A stretch of DNA of 20,096 nt from positions 1 to 20,096 of the forward strand of contig JAHHSE010000014.1 of assembly GCA_020025395.1 (NCBI GenBank), in the 5' to 3' direction. Source of the stretch: Oscillospiraceae bacterium (GTDB lineage Bacteria > Bacillota > Clostridia > Oscillospirales > Oscillospiraceae). The translations under genes and the position numbers were made by a program. Below the pieces are notes generated by a model. The model did no database searches. It saw only the letters and a list, made by a program, of their open reading frames with translations, and had not been told where the DNA came from. Of this stretch, positions 13,970 through 20,096 are shown in pieces; position 1 is the first letter of the stretch; every line of letters starts with the position of its first letter.

Positions 13970-15328
13970 CTATTTTCCCACACAGAAGCGGGAAAAGATT
14001 CGGTGGGTAACCTCTTCGGTCACCGACTGTCCGGTGAGGCGGGAGAGGGCCTCCAGAGCCGCCTCCACATCGGAGAGGACGGCATCGGGGGTCATTCCCG
14101 CCTCAAAGGCCTCCAGACCCCGGCGGAGGGCTTCCAGGGCTTCCCCGGCGGCCTCCGCCTGCCGGGCGTTGGTGAGGAGGGCGCCCTCCTGGGCGGGACC
14201 GAGGGGAAACATCTCCGCCACCAGCTCACCCAGCCGATCCAGTCCCGCCCCGGTCCTGGCACTGATGGAGAGGGAGGGGGCAAGTGACAGCAGAGCCTGA
14301 GGCAGAGGGACAGAGGGAAGATCCTCCTTGTTCCGCACCAGGATGGTAGGGGCCAGGGAGACCGCCTCCCGCACCAGGGCCAGATCCTCCTCATCCGTCC
14401 GGGCCGACTGGTCCAGCACCACCAGGATCAGCCCTGCCTCCTCCATGGCCTGTCGGCTTCGCTCCACACCGAGACGCTCCACCGGGTCATGGGTCTCCCG
14501 GAGTCCGGCGGTATCGATAAGGCGGAGGAGGACCCCGCCCAGAACGCACCGCTCCTCCACCGTATCCCTTGTGGTGCCGGGAATGTCGGTGACAATGGCC
14601 CGGTCATAGCCCACCAGGGCGTTGAGGAGGGTGGATTTTCCCCCGTTGGGGCGGCCTGCCAGCACGCAGGGGACCCCGGTTTTCAGAATCCGTCCCCGCT
14701 GATAGGTGGACAGCAGCTGGGTCAGGGATCTGATTCCGCTCTCCAGGGCGGAGCGGATGGCGGCCTGGGTCAAGGGATCAATGTCCTCGTCCGTATAGTC
14801 CAGCACGGCGCAGAAATGGGCCATCACATCCGCCAGACCGTCATAGGTGGACTGAATCCGTTGGGCCAGGGCTCCGGTGAGCTGATACGCCGCGTTGCGG
14901 GCCGCCGCCGGAGTTTCCGCGTCGATCAGGTCAATGACGGCCTCCGCCGCGGTAAGATCCAGCTTCCCGTTGAGAAAGGCCCGCTTGGTAAATTCCCCCG
15001 GCTCGGCGGGGCGGGCCCCGGAGGCGCAGAGGGCCTCCATAATCAGGGTGAGGACCACCGGAGAGCCGTGGCAGAACAGCTCCGCCGATTCCTCCCCGGT
15101 GTAACCGGAGCGGTAGTGTACCGCCTGTACTTCATCCAGCAGACGGCCTTCCCGGTCCCGCAGAAGGCCCAGCGTGAGCCGTCCGGAGGGGCGGTCTGCC
15201 AGCCGACCCTCCCCTCTTGGAGTAAAGAGCCCATCCACGGCAGCCACCGAACCCGGGCCGGAAAGTCGGAGAATCCCAATGGCGGAGGGTTGGAGAGGGG
15301 TGGCGACGGAACAGATGAGATCAGACAT
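13970..15328 (-). CDS. mnmE: tRNA modification GTPase MnmE (TrmE)
   Basis: The 452-residue protein matches MnmE in length and architecture. It has an N-terminal formyl-THF-binding domain (about 1-118) and helical domain, a central G domain with GRPNGGKS (225-232), DIPGTTRDT (248-256), DTAG (272-275) and NKED (333-336), and the C-terminal FCVGK with the catalytic Cys448. With MnmG it installs cmnm5 at U34 of tRNAs. The P-loop has Gly where Val is usual (GRPNVGKS), which still fits GxxxxGKS. ATG 15328 is preceded by AAGGAG at 15340-15335 with 6 nt spacing. No mnmG, jag or yidC is next to it, which is unusual. Its 5' leader contains a perfect 21-bp hairpin. Confidence 0.97.
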   Translation of the reverse strand: MSDLICSVATPLQPSAIGILRLSGPGSVAAVDGLFTPRGEGRLADRPSGRLTLGLLRDREGRLLDEVQAVHYRSGYTGEESAELFCHGSPVVLTLIMEALCASGARPAEPGEFTKRAFLNGKLDLTAAEAVIDLIDAETPAAARNAAYQLTGALAQRIQSTYDGLADVMAHFCAVLDYTDEDIDPLTQAAIRSALESGIRSLTQLLSTYQRGRILKTGVPCVLAGRPNGGKSTLLNALVGYDRAIVTDIPGTTRDTVEERCVLGGVLLRLIDTAGLRETHDPVERLGVERSRQAMEEAGLILVVLDQSARTDEEDLALVREAVSLAPTILVRNKEDLPSVPLPQALLSLAPSLSISARTGAGLDRLGELVAEMFPLGPAQEGALLTNARQAEAAGEALEALRRGLEAFEAGMTPDAVLSDVEAALEALSRLTGQSVTEEVTHRIFSRFCVGK

Positions 15329-15349
15329 AAAAAGCTCCTTCCCAAAGGC

Positions 15350-15394
15350 CTCCTCCTCTCAACTGTCTCAGATTGAGACAGTTGAGAGGAGGAG
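15350..15394. repeat. Perfect 21-bp inverted repeat in the mnmE leader
   Basis: Arms 15350-15370 and 15374-15394 are exact complements around a GAT loop; the centre reads CTGTCTCAGATTGAGACAG. On the minus strand the hairpin ends a few bases before the mnmE ribosome binding site (GGGAAGGAG). No T run follows on the minus strand; on the plus strand AAAATTTTT follows. It could be an operator, a leader hairpin or part of an origin-like region. Confidence 0.85.
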
Positions 15395-15427
15395 AAAATT
15401 TTTGTGCAATCGGATAGTTAGGTTGCC

Positions 15428-15447
15428 TTGACATGATTTTATGTCAA
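15428..15447. promoter_or_regulatory. Short dyad TTGACAT-6-ATGTCAA upstream of mnmE
   Basis: Inverted 7-bp arms at 15428-15434 and 15441-15447 contain a TTGACA on each strand, but neither has a good -10 at a usual distance. It may be an operator; the protein is unknown. Confidence 0.35.
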
Positions 15448-15473
15448 CTCTTCTGGAAGATTCCCCCTTTTTA

Positions 15474-15571
15474 TTTTCCACAGAGGATGTGGATAACTGT
15501 GTGGAAATGTGGAAAACTCCTTGCAATTCCTGTAGGCGGAAAGAGGTTTCCGTTTTTTCCCATGTGGACAA
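15474..15571. promoter_or_regulatory. Cluster of DnaA-box-like 9-mers (possible replication-origin or DnaA-regulated region)
   Basis: Consensus is TTATNCACA. The perfect box TTATCCACA is at 15496-15488 on the minus strand. One-mismatch boxes are TTTTCCACA at 15474-15482 (plus), TTTTCCACA at 15516-15508 (minus) and TTGTCCACA at 15571-15563 (minus). A weaker ATTTCCACA is at 15508-15500 (minus). Five such 9-mers in 98 bp is far more than chance would give. Nearby are T-rich stretches (15466-15477, 15553-15558), a dyad and a 21-bp hairpin. Being between two minus-strand genes and not next to dnaA is not typical for a full origin. Confidence 0.55.
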
Positions 15572-15609
15572 TGGGGGGAGAAGAGATTGTCAAAAGAGAA
15601 ACGACATAA

Positions 15610-16998
15610 TCAGAGGCGCTGGGCGATGGCCCTGGCAACCTTGACTCCCGAGGCCCCGGCCTGGGCCAGACCGCGGGTGACGCCCGCTCCGTCACCGATG
15701 GCGAAGAAGCCGGGCCGCCTGGTTTCCAGCTCGCCGGAAAGCTCCAGCCGGGAGGAGTAGAACTTTACCTCAGCCCCATAGAGAAGGGTGTCATAGTTGG
15801 CGGTGCCGGGGGCGATGGTATCCAGAGCGTAGATCATTTCAATGATATCGTCCAGCTGACGCTTGGGGAGGGCCAGGGAGAGATCACCGGGGACGGCGGC
15901 GGTGAGGGTGGGCTTGGTAAAGCTCTTATTCAGGCGATGCTCATTGGTCCGCACCCCCTTGACCAGATCCCCGAACCGCTGGACCAGCACCCCGCCCGCC
16001 AGCATATTGGAGAGGGAGGCAATGTGCTTGCCATAGCGATAAGGCTCATTGAAGGGCTGGGTAAACCGGTTGGAGACCAGAAGGGCAAAATTGGTATTTT
16101 CACTCCGCAGGGCGGGGTCGGCATAGGAGTGGCCGTTGACCGTATTGATGCCTCCCACATTTTCCGCGACCACATGGCCATAGGGATTCATGCAGAAGGT
16201 GCGGACCTGATCCCCGTACTGCTTGGTGCGATAGACCAGCTTGGACTCGTACACCACATCGGTGATATGCTCAAAGACGGTGGCGGGAAGCTCCACACGG
16301 ACACCCACATCCACCTGGTTATTGATGAGGTTGATATCCAAGGCCTTGCACTGATTGGCGAACCATTCCGCCCCGGATCGGCCTGGCCCTGCGATCAGCC
16401 ATCGGCATTCCACGGTCTCCCCCTTTTCCAGGGTGAGGCGGTAGCCCTCCCCAAAAGTCCCGATGGAGGTCACCTGGGTGAGAAAGCGGAACTCCATCTT
16501 CTCCTTCAGGCCCTCATAGATGTTTTGAAGGATGCGGAGGTTATTCTCGGTGCCCAAATGCTTGCATCGGGCGGAAAGGAGGTGGAGATCATGCTCCAGA
16601 GCCTTTCTCCGCAGGGCCTTGGCCTGGGGGGTTTCGGTGGAATAGACCTCCTCTGTGGCTCCGTGGGCCACATTGATGGAGTCCACATAGTCAATGAGCG
16701 CCATCACCTCCTGCTCCGGCATAAAGTCGGTGAGCCAGCCTCCGAAGGCGGTGGTAAAGTTAAATTTTCCATCGGAAAAGGCACCTGCCCCTCCGAAGCC
16801 GCACATGGTGTCGCAGACCCCGCACTGGATGCACTCCTTCACTTTTCCGGCCACGATGGGGCAGGAGCGGGAATAGATATCCCTCCCCTGTTCCAAACAA
16901 ACGATTTTCAGCTCGGGATGGAGACGGGAAAGCTCGTAGCCGGCAAAAATGCCGGCCTCACCACAGCCCAAAATGGCAACATCATAGGTTGTTTTCAT
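15610..16998 (-). CDS. FAD-dependent dehydrogenase (COG2509-like NAD(P)/FAD oxidoreductase)
   Basis: ATG 16998 is chosen because AAGGAGGT (17013-17006) is 7 nt upstream; the longer frame lacks a site. The 462-residue protein opens with a Rossmann FAD motif (VAILGCGEAGIFAGYELS, about 7-24) and EQGRD (36-40). Next comes SCPIVAG, then CIQCGVCDTMC (Cys56, 59, 62, 66) and GFGGAGAFSDGKFN, the signature of COG2509 uncharacterised FAD-dependent dehydrogenases. The C-terminal end has GDGAGVTRGLAQAGASG, a flavin-domain closing motif. Substrate is unknown. The close cysteine spacing suggests a metal or Fe-S site. It has its own extended -10 promoter and sits beside a cysteine-rich small protein gene on the same strand. 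Confidence 0.85.
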   Translation of the reverse strand: MKTTYDVAILGCGEAGIFAGYELSRLHPELKIVCLEQGRDIYSRSCPIVAGKVKECIQCGVCDTMCGFGGAGAFSDGKFNFTTAFGGWLTDFMPEQEVMALIDYVDSINVAHGATEEVYSTETPQAKALRRKALEHDLHLLSARCKHLGTENNLRILQNIYEGLKEKMEFRFLTQVTSIGTFGEGYRLTLEKGETVECRWLIAGPGRSGAEWFANQCKALDINLINNQVDVGVRVELPATVFEHITDVVYESKLVYRTKQYGDQVRTFCMNPYGHVVAENVGGINTVNGHSYADPALRSENTNFALLVSNRFTQPFNEPYRYGKHIASLSNMLAGGVLVQRFGDLVKGVRTNEHRLNKSFTKPTLTAAVPGDLSLALPKRQLDDIIEMIYALDTIAPGTANYDTLLYGAEVKFYSSRLELSGELETRRPGFFAIGDGAGVTRGLAQAGASGVKVARAIAQRL

Positions 16999-17041
16999 GG
17001 ATAGGACCTCCTTCGGCCTGCTTTTTAATGGGATTTTCTTC

Positions 17042-17050
17042 ATTGTATCA
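17042..17050 (-). promoter_or_regulatory. Extended -10 element of the FAD dehydrogenase gene
   Basis: On the minus strand TGATACAAT gives a TG extension plus TACAAT (17047-17042); no -35 is obvious. It lies 44 bp before the start codon, just beyond the preceding terminator. Confidence 0.5.
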
Positions 17051-17097
17051 TAAAACGGAAGGGATGGGGAGGGGATTTCTCCTGGAAAAGGGCCAGA

Positions 17098-17132
17098 TAA
17101 AAAGCCCGAATGCAGGTCACTGCATCCGGGCT
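17098..17132 (-). terminator. Terminator of the cysteine-rich protein gene
   Basis: On the minus strand AGCCCGGATGCAG (17132-17120) pairs with CTGCATTCGGGCT (17115-17103), with one mismatch and a 4-nt loop, followed by TTTTTAT. Confidence 0.85.
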
Positions 17133-17166
17133 GCTTCTGGTCCGAGAGGGGGAGGGCACTGCCCCG

Positions 17167-17499
17167 TCAGGGGGCCTCCTCTTCCTTCCCCGCGGCCTCT
17201 GCCTGTCCCTCCAAAGCGGAGATTGCCTTGACAATCTCCTGGAATTTGGCGGTAATATAGCCGTAGGACTCCTTCCGATGGGGGAGCAGACAGTTGCTGC
17301 AATCCTTGACCCCGTTGGCTGTGAAGGTAAAGTTTCCCCCGCAGGAGCGGCCCAGGGCATAGAGGGGACAGTAACAGAACAGGCAGTTAAAAGGCTCCCC
17401 TTCCCGCATCTTGTGACAGGGAAAGCACTCACAGGCGGTATTGGTAAAGAAAGCATAATGCTTCCCTTCCCAGTAGGGTTTCTGATCGGATTCTCCCAT
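17167..17499 (-). CDS. Cysteine-rich small domain protein
   Basis: ATG 17499 gives 110 residues; the longer frame from 17604 is less likely because a -10 element overlaps it. Nine cysteines are spread over residues 23-70 (TACECFPCHK, FNCLFCYCPLYALG, SCGGNF, KDCSNC), followed by PHRKES and an acidic helical tail ending in EEEAP. The pattern FNCLFCYCPLY...CGGNF...NG.KDCSNC is that of the cysteine-rich small domain family (PF04071), short bacterial and archaeal proteins of unknown function that probably bind zinc or another metal. GGATG precedes the start at about 9 nt but the ribosome binding site is weak. It has its own promoter and terminator. Confidence 0.8.
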   Translation of the reverse strand: MGESDQKPYWEGKHYAFFTNTACECFPCHKMREGEPFNCLFCYCPLYALGRSCGGNFTFTANGVKDCSNCLLPHRKESYGYITAKFQEIVKAISALEGQAEAAGKEEEAP

Positions 17500-17607
17500 A
17501 GGACATCCATCCTTCCTTTGCAGATTCACTCCCGTTTCGGAGGAGGGCTCCAATCCCTCTTTCCGCCGTCCTCCCACAGAAGAACAGCCAATAAATGGGA
17601 GCATTCA

Positions 17608-17637
17608 ATTATACCATGGGGAGGGAGGACTTGTAAA
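17608..17637 (-). promoter_or_regulatory. Sigma-A promoter of the cysteine-rich protein gene
   Basis: On the minus strand TTTACA (17637-17632) and a perfect TATAAT (17613-17608) have an 18-bp spacer. It lies in the gap after obg, and the transcript would start about 100 nt before the chosen ATG. Confidence 0.65.
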
Positions 17638-17659
17638 GAGAGGGGGAGTTGGAGGGCCG

Positions 17660-18937
17660 TTATCTCTGGTACTCGAACTCCAGGTTGTAGAGGCTGACGA
17701 TGTCTCCGTCCCGGATGCCCATTTCCTCCAGCCGATCAAAGAGGCCGGACTGACGGAGCTGGCGGTCAAACCAGTTCCGAGATTCATAATCCCCAAAGTT
17801 CACATTGCTCATGAGCCGTTGGAGCCAGGGGCCCTCAACGATCCAGGTATCCTCCTCGCGGATGATGTTGAGAGGCTGGGAGGTGTCCACCAAAACGGGC
17901 TTTTCCACATAGGTAGGCTCATAGGTGGTTACAGGGGGCAGGGCCTCCAGCTCGGCCGCCACCGTCTGCATCAGCTCACGGGTACCCTTATGGGTGGCGG
18001 CAGACATGGTATAGAAGGGATAGCCCAGGGCCTCCACATGGGCCCGCAGCTTGTCCAGAAGGCCTTCGTCGGGGAGAAGATCCACCTTGTTGGCCACCAC
18101 CAGCATCTTTCGGGAGGCCAGCGCGGGGGAATACTGCTTCAGCTCCTCGTTGATGGCCTCAAAGTCGGCGATGGGGTCCCTGCCCTCACTGCCGGAGGCG
18201 TCCACAATGTGGAGGAGCAGGCGGCAGCGGTCAATGTGCCGGAGGAAATCATGGCCCAGTCCGGCCCCGTCGGCTGCCCCTTCGATAATCCCCGGAATGT
18301 CAGCCATGACAAAGGAGACCCCCTCCTCCACCCAGACCACGCCCAGATTGGGATAGAGGGTGGTAAAGTGGTAATTGGCGATCTTGGGATTGGCCTTGGT
18401 GACCACCGAAAGAAGGGTGGATTTTCCCACATTGGGGAAGCCTACCAGCCCCACATCCGCCAGGAGCTTCAGCTCTAAGATCACATCTCTGGTCTGACCG
18501 GGAAGACCGGCCTTGGCAAAGTTGGGGACCTGCCGGGTGGGGGTGGCAAAGTGCTTGTTGCCCCAGCCGCCGTTTCCCCCGCGGGCAAGGACAAAGGGCT
18601 GGTCATCCGACATATCCCGGATAATTTCCCGGCTCTCCCCGTCCCGGATGACGGTGCCCCGGGGGACCTTGATGACCAGGTCGGCCCCGTCCTTGCCAGT
18701 GCAGCGCTTTCCGCCTCCGTCCGCCCCGTTTTCCGCCGTATATTTCCGCTTGTAGCGAAAATCCATCAGAGTGGACATATGATTGTCCACCACAACGACA
18801 ATGTTTCCGCCCCTGCCGCCGTCGCCCCCGTCCGGGCCGCCGGCCGCCACATATTTTTCCCGATGGAAGGCCACCGCGCCATTGCCTCCGTTGCCGGAAC
18901 GGACGGTGATTCGAGCGGTATCGATAAATGCGGGCAT
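17660..18937 (-). CDS. obgE: GTPase ObgE (Obg)
   Basis: ATG 18937 follows AAAGGAGG (18952-18945) by 7 nt; a longer frame from 18964 overlaps that site. The 425-residue protein has the glycine-rich Obg domain (about 1-158, GGNGGNGAVAFHREK-like), the G domain with GFPNVGKST (166-174), DIPGIIEGAADGAGLGHDFLRH (G3 with switch region) and NKVDLL. A C-terminal OCT domain (about 345-425, ending NLEFEYQR) is typical of Firmicute Obg. It binds 50S subunits and ppGpp, and is needed in Bacillus for sporulation initiation and the sigma-B response. It ends the rplU-prp-rpmA-obg cluster, and the hairpin after rpmA probably lowers its transcription. Confidence 0.96.
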   Translation of the reverse strand: MPAFIDTARITVRSGNGGNGAVAFHREKYVAAGGPDGGDGGRGGNIVVVVDNHMSTLMDFRYKRKYTAENGADGGGKRCTGKDGADLVIKVPRGTVIRDGESREIIRDMSDDQPFVLARGGNGGWGNKHFATPTRQVPNFAKAGLPGQTRDVILELKLLADVGLVGFPNVGKSTLLSVVTKANPKIANYHFTTLYPNLGVVWVEEGVSFVMADIPGIIEGAADGAGLGHDFLRHIDRCRLLLHIVDASGSEGRDPIADFEAINEELKQYSPALASRKMLVVANKVDLLPDEGLLDKLRAHVEALGYPFYTMSAATHKGTRELMQTVAAELEALPPVTTYEPTYVEKPVLVDTSQPLNIIREEDTWIVEGPWLQRLMSNVNFGDYESRNWFDRQLRQSGLFDRLEEMGIRDGDIVSLYNLEFEYQR

Positions 18938-18960
18938 GGTCCCGCCTCCTTTCAAGTCAA

Positions 18961-19000
18961 TCAAACAAAAGGCTCCGAACGGGGACCGTTCGGAGCCTTT
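18961..19000 (-). terminator. Terminator or attenuator between rpmA and obgE
   Basis: A perfect 15-bp stem (19000-18986 with 18982-18968, 3-nt loop) is followed on the minus strand by TTTTGTTTGA. The stem itself extends into A/T pairs. Confidence 0.85.
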
Positions 19001-19016
19001 CTATACCCATTTTGGA

Positions 19017-19301
19017 TTACTGGGCAATCTCCACAATGGAAACCTGCTTGCGGTCCTTGCCCAGACGCTCAAATTTGACCTTGCCGTCCTTCAGAGCGAA
19101 CAGGGTGTCATCGCTGCCTCTGCCCACATTGACACCGGGATGGATATGAGTGCCCCGCTGACGAACCAGGATGTTTCCGGCCAGAACAAACTGACCGTCA
19201 CCGCGCTTGACGCCGAGACGCTTGGACTCGGAATCACGGCCGTTCCGGGTGGAGCCCACGCCCTTCTTATGGGCGAAGAACTGAATACCGATTTTCAGCA
19301 T
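19017..19301 (-). CDS. rpmA: 50S ribosomal protein L27 (bL27), pre-form
   Basis: The 94-residue protein starts at ATG 19301, 7 nt after GGAGGTG. It matches bL27: HKKGVGSTRNGRDSESKRLG, QFVLAGNILVRQRGT, HPG.NVGRG.DDTLFAL and VKFERLGKDRKQVS. The N-terminal leader MLKIGIQFFA carries the Firmicute cleavage site (after FF, before AHKKG) that must be removed for ribosome function. The protease that does so is encoded immediately upstream (Prp), which explains the gene order. L27 sits at the peptidyl-transferase centre of the 50S subunit. The prp stop overlaps the rpmA ribosome binding site region, so translation is probably coupled. Confidence 0.97.
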   Translation of the reverse strand: MLKIGIQFFAHKKGVGSTRNGRDSESKRLGVKRGDGQFVLAGNILVRQRGTHIHPGVNVGRGSDDTLFALKDGKVKFERLGKDRKQVSIVEIAQ

Positions 19302-19305
19302 ATTA

Positions 19306-19641
19306 TTACACCTCCGTATTGAGAACCAATAAGTTGTCGGGATATTCCTCCGCCAGGGCGGCCATGTGGACCAGAAAACCGGCCAGAAGGGTCTGGCACA
19401 GGCTGTCATGCTCGGCCCCCAGATGGGCGGGGAGCTTGAGACGGATGAACGCATCCTTCTCCTTCGTTTTGACCGACACCTGCAGACCCAGCACATCATT
19501 CAAGGTACACTCGACCAGACGGACGGCAGAGGTGACGGCGGCACAGACAATGTCTGCCCCAAACTCGGCGTAGCCGCTGTGCCCGCTTACTTCAAAGCCG
19601 GTGAGGCGGTCTTCCTCCGAGAAAACGGTGACGGTAGTCAT
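19306..19641 (-). CDS. prp: Ribosomal-processing cysteine protease Prp
   Basis: The 111-residue protein matches the Prp (YsxB) family: GHSGYAEFGADIVCAAVT contains the catalytic His21 and Cys33, and the length matches. It removes the N-terminal extension of bL27 in Firmicutes. Its ATG overlaps the rplU stop by one base (TGATG) and its own stop lies 4 nt before the rpmA start, so it is translationally coupled on both sides and lies between its partners' genes. Confidence 0.95.
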   Translation of the reverse strand: MTTVTVFSEEDRLTGFEVSGHSGYAEFGADIVCAAVTSAVRLVECTLNDVLGLQVSVKTKEKDAFIRLKLPAHLGAEHDSLCQTLLAGFLVHMAALAEEYPDNLLVLNTEV

Positions 19642-19952
19642 CAGGCCTTGATGGCGCCGACGGTCACCTTGGTATAGGGCTGGCGGTGGCCCTGACGCTT
19701 GCGGTAGCCCTTTTTGGGGTTGTACTTAAAGATACGGATCTTCTTGCCCTTGCCGTTCTTCACGACCTCGGCCTCCACAGAGGCGCCTGCAACGGTGGGG
19801 GCACCCACGGTGACTTGGTCGCCGTCGATGACGGCCAGGACCTGATCGAAGGTGATCTTCTCCCCGGCCTCGACCTCCAGCTTCTCGATGAAGAGGGTAT
19901 CGCCCTCGGTCACCCTGTACTGCTTTCCACCGGTCTGGATAATTGCGTGCAT
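19641..19952 (-). CDS. rplU: 50S ribosomal protein L21 (bL21)
   Basis: The 103-residue protein matches bL21 throughout: MHAIIQTGGKQYRV at the start, the GDTLFIEKL strand, and the C-terminal GYRKRQGHRQPYTKV. It binds 23S rRNA near L20. AAGGAGTG is 9 nt before the ATG at 19952. It is the first gene of the rplU-prp-rpmA-obgE cluster, driven by a good sigma-A promoter about 95 bp upstream. Confidence 0.97.
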   Translation of the reverse strand: MHAIIQTGGKQYRVTEGDTLFIEKLEVEAGEKITFDQVLAVIDGDQVTVGAPTVAGASVEAEVVKNGKGKKIRIFKYNPKKGYRKRQGHRQPYTKVTVGAIKA

Positions 19953-20040
19953 TGTAACTTCACTCCTTCATAACGGGCTCGCTGTCGGGGGTGGGACCGG
20001 ACGGTCCGCTTACGGAATACTCGACCCATTCAAAGCGGCT
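19953..20040 (-). promoter_or_regulatory. Leader of the rplU operon, possible L21 leader
   Basis: About 90 nt of untranslated RNA precede rplU. On the minus strand it contains a GGACCG/CGGTCC hairpin and an outer CCGCTT/AAGCGG pairing. Firmicute rplU mRNAs often carry the L21 leader, which is thought to let L21 or a partner r-protein feed back on the operon. The location fits, but I have not matched the consensus. Confidence 0.4.
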
Positions 20041-20045
20041 CTGAT

Positions 20046-20074
20046 AGTATATCAGGAGAGGAACAAAAAGTCAA
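20046..20074 (-). promoter_or_regulatory. Sigma-A promoter of the rplU-prp-rpmA-obgE cluster
   Basis: On the minus strand TTGACT (20074-20069) and TATACT (20051-20046) have a 17-bp spacer, each 5 of 6. Confidence 0.85.
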
Positions 20075-20096
20075 TCCATTTCCTCGTTTTCCTTCT

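Noticed and set aside
14635..14660. Apparent defect in the MnmE P-loop (GRPNGGKS instead of GRPNVGKS)
   Set aside because: The substituted residue is a variable x position of GxxxxGKS; all essential residues and the C-terminal FCVGK are intact.
15428..15450. The TTGACA sequences in the dyad as -35 elements
   Set aside because: No -10-like hexamer lies 16-18 bp downstream on either strand.

Overview
The window looks like a chromosome segment of a GC-rich, spore-forming anaerobic Firmicute, most likely class Clostridia near Oscillospiraceae (Flavonifractor/Lawsonibacter/Oscillibacter-type). The clues are a clear SpoVAC sporulation protein, strong AGGAGG-type ribosome binding sites with some GTG/TTG starts, sigma-A promoters, an SLH-anchored surface protein, the Firmicute rplU-prp-rpmA-obg order with a pre-L27 leader peptide, and a YabM-MazG-HU-RqcP cluster. 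Placement below class level is inference. No mobile element, CRISPR array, rRNA or tRNA was seen.

Left part (1-6.3 kb). The 3' end of a multipass membrane protein gene is followed by a terminator and a large secreted phosphodiester glycosidase with Ig-like modules and three SLH repeats. A stand-alone spoVAC follows, whose ribosome binding site lies in a terminator-like hairpin. From about 4.86 to 6.28 kb the DNA is gene-poor. It holds a near-consensus promoter reading into a roughly 330-nt region without a credible gene (candidate structured RNA), a small membrane-protein gene, the apparent remnant of a lipoprotein gene, a perfect 13-bp hairpin, and the terminator of a minus-strand zinc-ribbon membrane protein.

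Middle (6.8-12.9 kb, plus strand). A dCMP deaminase gene with its own promoter is followed by a purine-salvage pair (purine nucleoside phosphorylase and an MTA/SAH deaminase-type amidohydrolase). The pair runs into a MurJ/SpoVB-like flippase, MazG NTP pyrophosphohydrolase, HU and RqcP. The last four match the yabM-yabN-(hup)-yabO neighbourhood of Bacilli and Clostridia. A bidirectional terminator at 12.89 kb separates this block from the minus-strand genes.

Right part (12.9-20.1 kb, minus strand). In transcription order from the right edge there is a promoter and leader followed by rplU, prp, rpmA and obg; a cysteine-rich small protein; an FAD-dependent dehydrogenase with a four-cysteine cluster; mnmE; and an exported protein with a copper-amine-oxidase-N-like domain and a DUF4358-like domain. 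The 280-bp gap upstream of mnmE holds a perfect 21-bp inverted repeat, a second dyad and five DnaA-box-like sequences in about 100 bp, including a perfect TTATCCACA. It is the most origin-like or regulatory-looking DNA in the window.

Most genes are housekeeping. The least explained pieces are the 4.9-5.25 kb transcribed region, the DnaA-box cluster with adjacent hairpins, the long hairpin between hup and rqcP, and the orphan spoVAC.
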